Positions 27,895 through 38,522 are shown, numbered from the stretch's first letter. The stretch: DNA of 64,000 bases from Brevibacterium sp. CBA3109 (GCF_040256645.1 NZ_CP158281.1:2418001-2482000); one strand, 5' to 3'. Numbers and translations: made by a program. The notes: a model not told the origin generated them from the letters alone.

Positions 27895-29712
27895 ATGGCC
27901 AACACTTCTGCAGCACTCGAATTCTCCGATCACTCGGTCTCCTTCGGGGCCCGAACCATCACCGAGGGCGTGTCCCTCGAGCTCGTGCCGGGCTCGATCC
28001 TTGCCCTCGTCGGCGAGTCGGGCTCGGGCAAGTCGGTGACCGCGCTGGCGGCACTCGGCCTGGCCGGATCGGCCACTCAGACCGGTTCGGTGCGTCTGAC
28101 CGGGCCAGAGCGTCTGATCGGCGAAGGCAGAGAAGCTCGCCAAGGACAGGACACCGAGCTAGTCGGTCTCACCGCGAAAGCGTTGCGCCGAGTTCGCGGT
28201 GCACGCGTCGGTGTTGTCTTCCAGGAGCCGATGGGAGCGTTCAATCCCATGTTTCGACTCGGGCATCAGATCGCCGAGGCGGCCCGTGCCCATGGCAGAG
28301 AGCCCGCCGCAGCCGGCGGCGCTCAGACGACCCTGCCCGAAGGTACCCCGACGTCTCCCACCGACGGGGCCCAGTCCGATGATTCGATCGGCGAGAGAGT
28401 ACGGCAGCAGCTGCTTAAGTCGGGACTGAACAATCCCGACCAAGTCATGCGGGCCTACCCACACGAGCTCTCCGGCGGACAGCTGCAGCGGGCGATGATC
28501 GCGCTGGCGACCATCAATTCCCCCGAAGTGCTCTTCGCCGACGAGCCGACCACCGCTCTCGACGTCACAGTCCAGACCGGGATCCTCGATCTGCTGCGCC
28601 GGCAGGCCACCGAGGAAGGCCAGGCCGTCCTCCTCATCACCCACGATATGGGTGTGGTCGCCGACATTGCTGATCGTGTGGCCGTGATGAAGTCGGGACG
28701 CATCGTCGAAACCGGTGCAGTTCGCGATATCTTCGACCGCCCGAAGTCCGAGTACACGCGTGAACTCCTCGACGCGGTCCCGCGGCTGAATGCGGTCATC
28801 GCGGCCTCCACCGCCGAGGTGAACGATCGTCTGGGCTCTCCGACTGCGCATCCGTATGGTTCGGCAACGGCTTGGGCAGAATCCTCGCCTGCTGCCGTTC
28901 CCGCTGTTCTGGCCGCCGAACTGACCGCCGCAACTGTCGTCCACCGCAGCTCGGGACGCCAAGTCACTGCAATGGATTCGGTCGACCTCGCCATACCCGC
29001 AGGGTCGATCACCGGTCTCGTCGGCGAATCCGGCTCGGGCAAGTCAACGATCGCCAACGTACTCACCGGAGGCCAAGGGCTGACCTCCGGTCGGGCATTC
29101 GTCGACGGTGGTCGCGTGAGTACGCGTCCGACTCGAAAGCAGCGGAGGCTGCGGTCGGAGATCGGCGTCGTGTTCCAGGATCCGCGCGGATCTCTCAACC
29201 CGCGCCGCTCGGTCGGGGCACAGATCGCAGAACCCATGAGAGTCCACACCGATCGCGGTCGACGAGACATCGAAGCTCAGGTGACGAGCCTCCTTGACGA
29301 TGTGCGTCTGCCGGGCGATTTCGCCGGACGGTATCCGCACGAGCTCTCCGGCGGCCAGCGCCAACGCGTAGCGATCGCCCGAGCACTTGCACTTGGGCCC
29401 AAGCTGCTCATCGCCGATGAGCCCACATCAGCGCTGGACGTCTCCGTGCAGCGAGGAGTCCTCAGACTCCTGGCCGACCTCCACGAGATCCACAAATTCG
29501 CTTGTCTGTTCATCAGCCATGACCTCGCAGTGGTCGAACAGCTGGCGTCGACTGTCGTCGTCCTGCAGCACGGGGCGATCGTCGAACAGGGGCCGAGCTC
29601 TCAGGTGCTGATGAATCCGAGTCAGGCCTACACACGCGAACTCATCGACTCCGCGCCAGTCCCCGACCCCGAGATCCAGGCAGCTCGTCGCGCGGCCAGA
29701 CTGGCCGCCTGA
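27895..29712 (+). CDS. Fused two-domain ABC transporter ATPase (DppD-DppF type)
   Basis: 605 residues holding both ATPases of a peptide importer in one chain. Domain 1: GESGSGKSVTA (Walker A), ELSGGQLQRAMIAL, LFADEPTTALDV and ITHDMGV. Domain 2 starts around residue 335: GESGSGKSTIAN, ELSGGQRQRVAIARAL, LIADEPTSALDVSV, ISHDLAVV. Both sites look complete. A Gly/Ala/Pro-rich insertion sits in domain 1 between the Q-loop and the signature. It starts 4 bases after the binding-protein stop. Last gene of the operon. Confidence 0.93.
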   Translation: MANTSAALEFSDHSVSFGARTITEGVSLELVPGSILALVGESGSGKSVTALAALGLAGSATQTGSVRLTGPERLIGEGREARQGQDTELVGLTAKALRRVRGARVGVVFQEPMGAFNPMFRLGHQIAEAARAHGREPAAAGGAQTTLPEGTPTSPTDGAQSDDSIGERVRQQLLKSGLNNPDQVMRAYPHELSGGQLQRAMIALATINSPEVLFADEPTTALDVTVQTGILDLLRRQATEEGQAVLLITHDMGVVADIADRVAVMKSGRIVETGAVRDIFDRPKSEYTRELLDAVPRLNAVIAASTAEVNDRLGSPTAHPYGSATAWAESSPAAVPAVLAAELTAATVVHRSSGRQVTAMDSVDLAIPAGSITGLVGESGSGKSTIANVLTGGQGLTSGRAFVDGGRVSTRPTRKQRRLRSEIGVVFQDPRGSLNPRRSVGAQIAEPMRVHTDRGRRDIEAQVTSLLDDVRLPGDFAGRYPHELSGGQRQRVAIARALALGPKLLIADEPTSALDVSVQRGVLRLLADLHEIHKFACLFISHDLAVVEQLASTVVVLQHGAIVEQGPSSQVLMNPSQAYTRELIDSAPVPDPEIQAARRAARLAA

Positions 29713-29724
29713 AGCTGCAAGACA

Positions 29725-29762
29725 AAGGCGCCCCGGAAGCCGATCGGCTTTCGGGGCACCTT
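29725..29762. terminator. Bidirectional terminator between ABC operon and ilvC
   Basis: Arms 29730-29741 and 29746-29757 around a GATC loop (one G-U), extended outward by an AAGG/CCTT match after one mismatch. Located between convergent genes, 13 bases after one stop and 17 before the other. Confidence 0.75.
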
Positions 29763-29778
29763 CATCGTTCAGAGACGA

Positions 29779-30825
<1,047 letters not shown>

Positions 30826-30895
30826 TCAGAGGTTTGGGGTACTCCCCCATTGTTTCACAGTTCGGTACTGCTGTTCACTTGTTGAGATGGTTGAC

Positions 30896-30912
30896 GTTCC
30901 ACTTAGTGGAAC
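30896..30912. promoter_or_regulatory. 17-bp palindrome in the ilvN-ilvC gap
   Basis: GTTCCAC-TTA-GTGGAAC, a perfect 7-bp inverted repeat with a 3-base centre, in the 134-bp space before ilvC. It looks like a protein-binding site rather than a terminator because it is short and has no T run. Binding factor unknown. Confidence 0.4.
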
Positions 30913-30944
30913 ACGAAGACATCAGCTGTGCCGGGCCACAGGGT

Positions 30945-31457
30945 TCAGCTGCGCAGAGCGCGGTCGGTGATCGACTTCGATCCGCGGCCGATGGCCACGG
31001 TTCCCGATTGGACGATCTCCTTGATCCCGAATGGCTCGAGGACCTCGCGCAGGGCCTCGACCTTGCCCAGCTCGCCGGTGGCTTCGACACTGACAGAGTC
31101 GGGTCCCACGTCGACGATCTTGGCGCGGAACATCTCCACTGCCGCCGCAACCTGCGGACGGGTGGTGGCGTTGGCCTTGACCTTGTAGATGACGTGGGCT
31201 CGACGCACCGACGAAGCCGGCTCGAGCTCAACGATCTTGATGACGTTGACCAGCTTGTTGAGCTGCTTGGTCACCTGCTCCAAAGGCACGTCCTTGACGT
31301 CGACGACGACGGTGATGCGCGAGAGCTCATCGTGTTCGGTCACGCCCACGGCGAGGCTGTGGATGTTGAAGCCGCGGCGGGCGATGAGTCCGGTGAAGCG
31401 GGTGAGCACGCCCGGTTTGTTCTCGACTAAGACTGAGAGCGTGTGCCGGTTGTTCAT
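30945..31457 (-). CDS. ilvN: Acetolactate synthase regulatory small subunit
   Basis: 170 residues with an N-terminal ACT domain ([32 protein letters not shown]) and a second C-terminal ACT-like half ([19 protein letters not shown]). It binds branched-chain amino acids, mainly valine, and imposes feedback control on IlvB. The ATG overlaps the ilvB stop as ATGA (31454-31457), with GGAGG upstream, so synthesis of both subunits is coupled. Confidence 0.96.
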   Translation of the reverse strand: MNNRHTLSVLVENKPGVLTRFTGLIARRGFNIHSLAVGVTEHDELSRITVVVDVKDVPLEQVTKQLNKLVNVIKIVELEPASSVRRAHVIYKVKANATTRPQVAAAVEMFRAKIVDVGPDSVSVEATGELGKVEALREVLEPFGIKEIVQSGTVAIGRGSKSITDRALRS

Positions 31458-33391
31458 TCCAGGCCTCCTTCGATCTGGGCCACGGAGCGAACCGTGCCGT
31501 CTTCTTCAGTGCCAGCGTCCGCGATCAGGTTCTCGGCCTGTTCGTCGCCTTCGCCATCGAACTCCGGGCGAACGCCGCGCGCGTATTCGATCTCGTCATT
31601 GGAGACACCGGCGGCGACCATCGGCCACACCATGGCATCCGGCGGGACAGTGAAATCGAGGACCACAGGCCGGTCGTTGGTCTCCAGCGCCGTCTTGATC
31701 GCAGCATCGACGTCGTCGTTGCTGTCCACGCGCAGGGCCAGGCAGCCGTACGCCTCGGCGAGCTTGACGAAGTCGGGGATCCGGATCGACTGATGGCCCG
31801 TGTTGAGATCGGTGTTGGAGTACCGGCCGTCATAGAACAGGGTCTGCCACTGACGGACCATGCCCAGTGAAGAGTTGTTGATGATCGCGACCTTGATCGG
31901 AATGTCGTTGAGCGCGCAGGTCGCCAGCTCCTGGTTGGTCATCTGGAAGCATCCGTCCCCGTCGATGGCCCACACCACACGGTCCGGTTCGGCGACCTTC
32001 GCGCCCATCGCGGCAGGCACCGAGTAGCCCATGGTGCCGAGGCCACCGGAATTCAGCCACGACTTGGGGCGTTCGAACTCAACGAACTGGGCGGCCCACA
32101 TCTGGTGCTGGCCCACGCCGGCTGCGTAGACCGCTTCGGGTCCGGTCAGCGCGGAGATCCGCGAGATCACGTACTGCGGATCGCAGAGCTCATCCTGCGT
32201 GGCGTAGCCCAGCGGGTAGGTCGTCTTGAGGCGGTTGAGGAAGCGCCACCAGGGTTCGCGCTGACGCTCGAGAGCCTTGGGGAACTTGCTGCGCATCTCA
32301 TTGAGCATCTCCGCAAGGACCTCACGGGCGTCGCCGACGATGGCGACGTCGACGTCACGATTCTTCCCGATCTCCGCTGGGTCGATGTCGGCGTGGATGA
32401 CCTGCGCATTCGGCGCGAAGGAATCGAGGTTGCCGGTGACCCGGTCATCGAACCTGGCGCCGATGGTGATGAGGAGGTCAGATTTCTGGAAGGCGGTCAC
32501 GGCGGGCACGGTGCCGTGCATACCCGGCATCCCGAGGTGCAGCTGGTGCGAGTCGGGGAACGCACCGCGGGCCATCAGGGTCGTGACGACGGGAATGTTG
32601 GTCGCCTCGGCGAGCTTGAGCAGTTCCTTCTCCGCTTGGGAGCGGATGACACCGCCGCCGATGTAGAACACGGGGCGCTGGGCATCCGAGATGAGTCGGA
32701 CGGCTTCGCGAATCTGCTTCGCATGGGGCTTGAGGATCGGACGGTAGCCGGGCAGCTGCGGCTCATCGGGCCAAACGAAGGGAGCGGTGCCCGTCTGCGC
32801 GTCCTTGGTGACGTCGACGAGGACCGGACCGGGCCGACCTGTGGTCGCGATGTGATGGGCGTGCAGGATCGCGGAGGGAATATCCTCGGGCTTGGTGACG
32901 AGGAAGCTGTGTTTGGTCACCGGCATCGTCATTCCCACGATGTCAGCTTCCTGGAAGGCATCGGTGCCCAGCAGCTTCGAACTCTGCTGACCGGTGATGG
33001 CCAGCACCGGGACGGAATCCATATGGGCGTCGGCGAGCGCCGTGATGAGGTTCGTCGCACCCGGGCCCGAGGTCGCGATGCACACGCCCAGCCTACCCGA
33101 AGCGGAGGCATAGCCTTCGGCCGCATGCCCGGCTCCCTGTTCGTGACGAACGAGGATGTGGCGGATCTTATCGGTCTCGAACAGCGGATCGTAGGTCGGA
33201 AGGATGGTGCCGCCGGGAAGGCCGAAGACCGTCTCGACCTCGAGGAGCTCAAGGCTGCGAACGATCGCCTGCGCTCCGGTGAGGACCTCAGGGGTCGAGT
33301 TGCGTCGAATGCTTGACGGGGTCGCGGTCACCGGGGCTGCGCTGGGCGCGGTGCCGGTTCCCGCTGACTGGGCCGAGGGCGTGGCTGCCAT
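31454..33391 (-). CDS. ilvB: Acetolactate synthase catalytic large subunit
   Basis: 645 residues, including a roughly 35-residue Ala/Thr/Ser-rich N-terminal extension before [24 protein letters not shown]. ThDP-dependent: the activating glutamate is in [14 protein letters not shown], and the ThDP-binding motif is [32 protein letters not shown]. First common step of Val, Leu and Ile synthesis. Start at ATG 33391 with AAGGAT upstream. The gene is preceded by a leader peptide and an intrinsic terminator, so it should be controlled by attenuation. Confidence 0.97.
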   Translation of the reverse strand: MAATPSAQSAGTGTAPSAAPVTATPSSIRRNSTPEVLTGAQAIVRSLELLEVETVFGLPGGTILPTYDPLFETDKIRHILVRHEQGAGHAAEGYASASGRLGVCIATSGPGATNLITALADAHMDSVPVLAITGQQSSKLLGTDAFQEADIVGMTMPVTKHSFLVTKPEDIPSAILHAHHIATTGRPGPVLVDVTKDAQTGTAPFVWPDEPQLPGYRPILKPHAKQIREAVRLISDAQRPVFYIGGGVIRSQAEKELLKLAEATNIPVVTTLMARGAFPDSHQLHLGMPGMHGTVPAVTAFQKSDLLITIGARFDDRVTGNLDSFAPNAQVIHADIDPAEIGKNRDVDVAIVGDAREVLAEMLNEMRSKFPKALERQREPWWRFLNRLKTTYPLGYATQDELCDPQYVISRISALTGPEAVYAAGVGQHQMWAAQFVEFERPKSWLNSGGLGTMGYSVPAAMGAKVAEPDRVVWAIDGDGCFQMTNQELATCALNDIPIKVAIINNSSLGMVRQWQTLFYDGRYSNTDLNTGHQSIRIPDFVKLAEAYGCLALRVDSNDDVDAAIKTALETNDRPVVLDFTVPPDAMVWPMVAAGVSNDEIEYARGVRPEFDGEGDEQAENLIADAGTEEDGTVRSVAQIEGGLE

Positions 33392-33432
33392 CGTTTCGTA
33401 TCCTTCCTAGTGATCCATCTTGTCTCCGCATG

Positions 33433-33461
33433 AAAAAAGCCCCTCCGGTTTCGGTAGGGGC
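33433..33461 (-). terminator. Attenuator terminator upstream of ilvB
   Basis: On the minus strand: a GC-rich stem (GCCCCTACCG / CCGGAGGGGC with a GAAA-type loop) directly followed by six T residues. It lies between the leader-peptide stop and the ilvB ATG, about 40 bases before the gene, so it must be bypassed for ilvB to be transcribed. A competing pairing is visible: 33460-33468 is exactly complementary (9 bp) to 33497-33505, which lies inside the leader ORF just after its Leu/Val/Ile codons. Confidence 0.8.
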
Positions 33462-33486
33462 GCGCGGAACATGTCGTGTTGACAGG

Positions 33487-33537
33487 CTACGGAAGATCCG
33501 CGCGCTGGGTAATAACGACGACAAGAAGGTGAGTCAT
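33487..33537 (-). CDS. ilvB leader peptide (branched-chain attenuation)
   Basis: A 16-codon frame, MTHLLVVVITQRADLP, from ATG 33537 to TAG 33487. Six consecutive codons, residues 4-9, are Leu-Leu-Val-Val-Val-Ile, exactly the end products of the operon. GAGG lies close before the ATG. A ribosome stalled on these codons would cover the 9-base arm at 33497-33505 that otherwise pairs with 33460-33468 beside the terminator stem. This is the classical layout of the ilv leaders known from Corynebacterium and enterics. Very strong on sequence grounds; the exact alternative folds are inferred. Confidence 0.85.
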   Translation of the reverse strand: MTHLLVVVITQRADLP

Positions 33538-33726
33538 GCCTCAATAGTTCACCTCTGGCAATAAGCGTGTCAAACGTTGCAATGGATCGTCTCGAAGATT
33601 GGGACTCGTATCGCTTGAGGCGTGAGATCAATGAAGAGCGACCCGCGATCGCACCCACGAAGCAAGGGAAAGCTCGATTGTGCAAGCCATGGACTACGAC
33701 ACGCGCTCCGACTAGGCTCTTGACAC

Positions 33727-35535
33727 GTGCGCCCCCTCCTACGTTTCTGGCCCGATCTGCGTTCTCGCATCGGCGTGTACATCGCTGTACTCGCCCTTAC
33801 CCTCCTGGCCAACGGCATCCAACTGGTCATCCCCCTGATCACCGGTCACATCATCGACGGCCCCATCGCCCACCGCGATCTGCCGGGACTGTGGCTGCCC
33901 GTGTTCGGGGTCCTCCTCATCGGCATCGCCGAGGCGGTGGCACTGTGGGGTCGCAGGCTCCTCGTGGCTCCGGTGGTCGCGCAGTGGGAGATCACCTGGC
34001 GCTCCCGTCTCTTCGACCGGCTCCAGTACACCTCGGTGGCCATCCACGATTCTTGGGAGTCGGGACAGCTGCTCTCGCGCGCGATCAACGATCTGTCACA
34101 GCTGCGCCGCTTCTTCGCCTTCGGGATCCCCTTCCTCGTGGTGACTCCACTCGTAATCATCATCGGCACCATCATCCTCACCGTCCTGCAACCGGTCTTC
34201 GGTCTGATCATGCTGATCATGGCCGTACCGACGATTGCGACGGTGACGGTCTTCGAGAAGAGGTACCGCGAGGCTTCCCGGCGCTCCCAGGACACGGTCG
34301 GTGAGATCACCACCGAGGTCGAGGAGTCGATTCAGGGGATCAGGATCCTCAAGTCCTTCGGCCGCTCCCCCTGGGCGGCACAGCGGTTCTCCCTCATGTC
34401 GCGGAAGTTCCAAGGCCTCGAAGTGCGCAAGGCGAAGCTCGACTCCTGGTTCTGGAGTGTGCTCATCCTCCTGCCCACACTCGCCCAGGCCGCAATCGTG
34501 GGCGTCGGCACCTGGGGCGTCGTGCAGGGGTGGACGTCGATCGGCACCGTCGTCGCGGCCGTGACCATCTCGATGGTGATGCGAATGCCGATCGAGATGC
34601 TCGGCTTCCTCCTCGCCGATGCCCTCATGGCCCTGACTGCTGCGGCCAGGTATTGGGAGGTCATCGACATCAGGCACGACATCACCGACGCCGACGGTCG
34701 GATCGAGGATGCACCCGATGTGGGTCGCTACAGGGGCGAACTGGATTTCGAGGATGTCGACTTCCACTTCGCCGACACCGACCGCGACACCCTGAAGAAC
34801 CTCAATCTGCACATCGATCCGGGCCAGACCCTGGCCATCGTCGGAGCAACCGGATCGGGCAAGACGACCCTGGCCTCCCTGGTGCCGCGCCTGCAGGACG
34901 TCACCGGCGGATCCGTGCGCGTCGATGGCACCGACATTCGCAAGCTGCCCGTCAACGAGGTGCGCAACCTGGTGTCCGTGTCATTCGAGGACCCGATCCT
35001 GTTCTCCACCTCGGTGGCCGAGAACGTGAGCATGGGCGCACCCGGGGTCGACGACGACGCGATCTGGCGGGCCCTGGAGATCACGGCCGCGAAGGACTTC
35101 GTCGAGCGGCTGCCGGAGGGGCTCGATACGCAGGTCGGCGAGCAGGGGCTGTCCCTGTCCGGTGGACAGCGCCAGCGCCTGGCACTGGCGCGCGCAGTCA
35201 TCGGTGCGCCCCGCATCCTCGTCCTCGACGACCCTCTGTCTGCGGTCGACGTCGACACCGAGGATCGGGTGCAACGGGCGCTGCGGGAGATCCTGCCCGA
35301 TTCCACGACGCTGATCATCGCCCACCGCCCGTCCACCTCGGCGTTGGCCGATGCTGTTGCGGTCCTCGACGAGGGACGTATTGTCGCGCTGGGCACCCAT
35401 GATGAGCTGCTGGGATCCTCACCGCTCTATCGTGAACTCATGGGTGCGGCTGCGACGGCCGGGCACTCATCGTCCGAGCACTCTGCGTCAGAGCATTTCT
35501 CGGCCAGGCACACCTCGGAAGGAGGCGCGCTTTGA
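33727..35535 (+). CDS. ABC exporter half-transporter with degenerate ATPase site
   Basis: 602 residues from GTG 33727. N-terminal six-span membrane domain (VYIAVLALTLLANGIQLVIPLITGHIIDG and onward), C-terminal ATPase: VGATGSGKTTLASLVPRL, LSLSGGQRQRLALARAVIG, Walker B ILVLDDPLSAVD, IAHRPST. The residue after Walker B is Asp rather than the catalytic Glu, as in the degenerate subunit of heterodimeric exporters such as BmrC-BmrD or TM287-TM288. The next gene has the Glu. Tail of about 25 Ser/His/Glu-rich residues. The two are coupled by a TTGA overlap. Confidence 0.9.
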   Translation: MRPLLRFWPDLRSRIGVYIAVLALTLLANGIQLVIPLITGHIIDGPIAHRDLPGLWLPVFGVLLIGIAEAVALWGRRLLVAPVVAQWEITWRSRLFDRLQYTSVAIHDSWESGQLLSRAINDLSQLRRFFAFGIPFLVVTPLVIIIGTIILTVLQPVFGLIMLIMAVPTIATVTVFEKRYREASRRSQDTVGEITTEVEESIQGIRILKSFGRSPWAAQRFSLMSRKFQGLEVRKAKLDSWFWSVLILLPTLAQAAIVGVGTWGVVQGWTSIGTVVAAVTISMVMRMPIEMLGFLLADALMALTAAARYWEVIDIRHDITDADGRIEDAPDVGRYRGELDFEDVDFHFADTDRDTLKNLNLHIDPGQTLAIVGATGSGKTTLASLVPRLQDVTGGSVRVDGTDIRKLPVNEVRNLVSVSFEDPILFSTSVAENVSMGAPGVDDDAIWRALEITAAKDFVERLPEGLDTQVGEQGLSLSGGQRQRLALARAVIGAPRILVLDDPLSAVDVDTEDRVQRALREILPDSTTLIIAHRPSTSALADAVAVLDEGRIVALGTHDELLGSSPLYRELMGAAATAGHSSSEHSASEHFSARHTSEGGAL

Positions 35536-37370
35536 GCATTCCACGTCTCAATGAGGACGAGGTCGAGGCACTTCCGCCAGACATCGCGATCAAGGCCCGT
35601 GCACTTCTGCTCTCATTGATCCGCCCCCATCTTCCGATGGCGATCTTCCTGCTCGTCATCGTCATCCTCACCGCACTGTTCCTCGTCATCGGTCCGATCT
35701 TCATCGCCGATGCACTCGACACTGGTGTTCCGAAAGCGATCGAGGGCGATCCGGGACCGCTGATTCGTGCGGTATCGGCCTTCGTCATCTCCGCGATCGC
35801 CTCGGCGGTGCTCGCTTTCGCTTCGACGAGGCTGGTCGGCATCACTGCCCAGAAGGTCGTCTACAGTCTCCGCTCCCGCCTGTTCGGACATATCCAGCGT
35901 CTCGATCTGGGCTACCACGAGCGGTCGACCTCGGGCCGGCTGGTGTCGCGGCAGACCTCTGACATGGAGTCGGTGCAGCAGTTCCTCACCTACTCTCTCT
36001 TCGACACGGCGCTGGCTCTGTTCGAGATGGCGTTCATCGCCGTCACCCTCATCGTCCTCGACGTTCCCCTGGCACTCGTGGTCTTCCTCGGATTCATTCC
36101 GCTGTTCTTCATCACGAAATCTGCGCACAGCTCGCAGCGGAATGCCTACCGTCGGACTCGCACCTCGATCGCAAAGGTCATCGTCCACTTCGTCGAGACC
36201 ATGGGCGGGATCCGTGCGGTTCAGGCCTATCGCCGGCAGCCCGATCGCCGAGGCACGCTCAAGGACGAGGACACACAGTACCGTGACGCCAACACCGATG
36301 CCCTGCGCGGCGTCGCCTGGTTCGCGGGCTGGACGCGGCTGGTCGGCAATGTCACTCAGACGGTCATCATCATCGTCGGCGCGTGGCTCGTCATCGAGGG
36401 ATGGACTCAGATCGGAGTGCTCGCGGCGTTCATCCTCTACCTGCGCCGGTTCTATGGTCCCCTTGATGAACTTGTTCAGTCATTCAACCTCTACCAGTCC
36501 GCCTCGGCGGCGCTGGAGAAGATGGCGGCCGTCCTCGACACCGACCCCGAGGTGGTCGCACCGGTGAGTCCGAAGCCCCTGCCCGCACACGCCTCGGACA
36601 CCGCCTCGGCGGAGGAATCGGCTCAAGCACCCAGCGGGCGCTCGATCGACCTCAACCACGTCCGCTTCTCCTACGGCGACGGCCCTGATGTCCTCCCCAG
36701 GTTCGACCTGCGCATCCCAGCCGGCCAGATCGTGGCACTCGTGGGAGCCACGGGCGCGGGCAAATCGACTCTGGTCAAGCTGGTCACCCGCTTCTACGAT
36801 CCCAGCGAAGGTCGGATCACCATCGACGAGGTGGACCTGCGTGACCTCGACGATGCGCAGCTGCGTAAGAGCGTCGTCATGGTCACCCAGGAGTCGTTCC
36901 TGTTCGCGGGCACGATCGCGGACAATATCCGCATCGGCAATCCCGATGCCGAAGATGACGAGGTACTCGCCGCGGCCACGGCCGTCGGCCTGGATCCCTA
37001 CATCCGCAATCTGCCCGACGGCTACGACACGGATGTGAAGAAACGCGGCGGAGGACTGAGCTCGGGACAGCGTCAGCTCGTGTCCTTCGCCCGCGTGTTC
37101 CTAGCCGACCCGGACATCGTCGTCCTCGACGAGGCGACCGCTCACCTCGACATCCCCTCCGAGCGGCTGGTCCAGACGGCTCTGGCGACAGTGCTTGAAG
37201 GACGCACCGCAATCATCATCGCCCACCGGCTCTCGACCGTGGAGATCGCCGACCGTGTCCTCGTCATGGACTCCGGGCGCATCATCGAAGACGGCACGCC
37301 GGACGAGCTGATCTCAGGGGCGGGCAAGTTCGCCCAGCTGCACAAGGCGTGGCGGGACTCGCTGGTGTGA
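35532..37370 (+). CDS. ABC exporter half-transporter with canonical ATPase site
   Basis: 612 residues from TTG 35532, which overlaps the previous stop (TTGA); GGAGG lies about 6 bases upstream. Membrane domain of six spans, then the ATPase: VGATGAGKSTLVKLVTRF, GGGLSSGQRQLVSFARVF, Walker B IVVLDEATAHLD with the catalytic glutamate, and IAHRLST. It should pair with the preceding gene as an asymmetric multidrug- or lipid-type exporter. Substrate unknown. A 55-bp repeat containing a hairpin begins 31 bases after the stop and likely terminates the operon. Confidence 0.92.
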   Translation: MSIPRLNEDEVEALPPDIAIKARALLLSLIRPHLPMAIFLLVIVILTALFLVIGPIFIADALDTGVPKAIEGDPGPLIRAVSAFVISAIASAVLAFASTRLVGITAQKVVYSLRSRLFGHIQRLDLGYHERSTSGRLVSRQTSDMESVQQFLTYSLFDTALALFEMAFIAVTLIVLDVPLALVVFLGFIPLFFITKSAHSSQRNAYRRTRTSIAKVIVHFVETMGGIRAVQAYRRQPDRRGTLKDEDTQYRDANTDALRGVAWFAGWTRLVGNVTQTVIIIVGAWLVIEGWTQIGVLAAFILYLRRFYGPLDELVQSFNLYQSASAALEKMAAVLDTDPEVVAPVSPKPLPAHASDTASAEESAQAPSGRSIDLNHVRFSYGDGPDVLPRFDLRIPAGQIVALVGATGAGKSTLVKLVTRFYDPSEGRITIDEVDLRDLDDAQLRKSVVMVTQESFLFAGTIADNIRIGNPDAEDDEVLAAATAVGLDPYIRNLPDGYDTDVKKRGGGLSSGQRQLVSFARVFLADPDIVVLDEATAHLDIPSERLVQTALATVLEGRTAIIIAHRLSTVEIADRVLVMDSGRIIEDGTPDELISGAGKFAQLHKAWRDSLV

Positions 37371-37400
37371 TTGGCAGTTGCTTGCTCTCAGCTACCTCAG

Positions 37401-37455
37401 CCTGCAAAAGCACACCGCCTGCACTGTGCTTTTGTGGGTTCACGTAGCTGGTGGC
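37401..37455. repeat. 55-bp direct repeat, copy 1 (contains a hairpin)
   Basis: Identical over 55 bp to 38523-38577, same orientation. It includes a 10-bp perfect inverted repeat (37405-37414 with 37425-37434). This copy serves as terminator for the ABC exporter and covers the last codons and stop of the AbiEi/DUF559-like gene on the other strand (stop at 37440-37442). Confidence 0.9.
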
Positions 37456-38450
37456 CGAGCCATACGTGCCCTTAGGAGTCGAGCCAGCTCGGTGAACTTC
37501 TGCTGACGAAATAGATCTTTCCAAAAGATCCTCACCACATGATAGCCAAGCGCTCTCAGCTGCCGCTCACGCTCACGCTCTCTGTCAAAGGCCGCTCTGT
37601 GATCACGATCGTCGAGGAAGTACTTGCCTCGTCCGTCGAACTCCACGATGATCATCGCCCCTCGATGCAGGAAATCGACACGGGCTATGAAGCGACCCTG
37701 CGCATCGCGGACTTCGACCTGAGACTCGAAATCGAGGATTCCGTTTTCGAAGAACCGAACTGCGACAATCGATTCGGCAGGTGACTCTCTGAGGGGATCC
37801 GTCAAGCTGATCGCCTCAGAGACACGATTCTCGTTCCTCACCTCATGGGCAGCTTGCACCACGTCGAAGAGCTGAGCCTTCGACACTTGGCTTCGTCGCA
37901 ATGCATCGTCGAGCATAGGAACACTCACGTCCAAGCCGTAGTCTCGGGCGACATCGATGAGGGTCCGAGCAAGAGTGGTGACGGCGACATCTCCGATTCT
38001 GGCAACATGCTCCGGCGGGAGCGTTCGTCTCCTGACGATCAGATTTGCGTGGCGCCGGCTGATGCCCGGCCGAATCACTTCTACGCGCCCCTCGACCGGC
38101 CGAGCGACCTCAAGCGTCCACAGGAGAGCGGCCGAAATATGGGAGAAGACTTCATTTCGCACTCGGCCACCCGCGCTCTGCTGGCGGTCACTCACTCTAT
38201 CTGCGCGAGCTCTGATGAGAACTTTCAGTCGTTCGAGGACATCGCGAAAATCGTTCTTATTCACTAGAAGATCTGCATCTTCCTGGTCGACAGATTCCCA
38301 AACTCGCCGATGCCGTTCGTTGTCACATCTTCGTCGGACAGCGAATCGACCGCGGGCGACGCGTTCCAAGCAACATGCTGCCGCCTTGCGAATATCACGC
38401 TCAGAAAGTCCGAGCCTGAGCAACCGAGCAGTGTCGAATACTTGGTACAT
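37440..38450 (-). CDS. AbiEi-like antitoxin domain plus DUF559 (VSR-fold) nuclease-like protein
   Basis: 336 residues. N-terminus resembles the winged-helix start of AbiEi-type antitoxin family proteins (ARLLRLGLSERDIRKAAA, LERVARGRFAV), the middle has VTTLARTLIDVARDYG as in AbiEi C-terminal domains, and the last 100 residues are a DUF559 / very-short-patch-repair-like PD-(D/E)xK fold: SPAES, ARVDFLHRG, IIVEFDGRGKYF, then RERERQLRALGYHVVRIFWKDLF. The D and E-x-D of the nuclease core are present. No AbiEii toxin lies next to it. The gene is bracketed by two 55-bp repeats, and its stop is inside one. Its base composition appears less GC-rich than its neighbours. Activity is unproven; the family is common and multicopy in actinobacteria. 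Confidence 0.75.
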   Translation of the reverse strand: MYQVFDTARLLRLGLSERDIRKAAACCLERVARGRFAVRRRCDNERHRRVWESVDQEDADLLVNKNDFRDVLERLKVLIRARADRVSDRQQSAGGRVRNEVFSHISAALLWTLEVARPVEGRVEVIRPGISRRHANLIVRRRTLPPEHVARIGDVAVTTLARTLIDVARDYGLDVSVPMLDDALRRSQVSKAQLFDVVQAAHEVRNENRVSEAISLTDPLRESPAESIVAVRFFENGILDFESQVEVRDAQGRFIARVDFLHRGAMIIVEFDGRGKYFLDDRDHRAAFDRERERERQLRALGYHVVRIFWKDLFRQQKFTELARLLRARMARPPAT

Positions 38451-38522
38451 GCGTCAATATTGCACCTATCGTCATTAAATGACAATAAACTACAACGGAT
38501 TACTTCACTTCAGATACCCCAA

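Noticed and set aside
32105..33316. 403-codon plus-strand ORF
   Set aside because: Antisense to ilvB; long mirror frames are expected in high-GC coding DNA, and its product shows no recognisable family.
33407..33685. 92-codon minus-strand ORF overlapping the ilvB leader
   Set aside because: Spans the attenuator terminator and promoter region and has no recognisable similarity; the 16-codon leader in another frame explains the region better.
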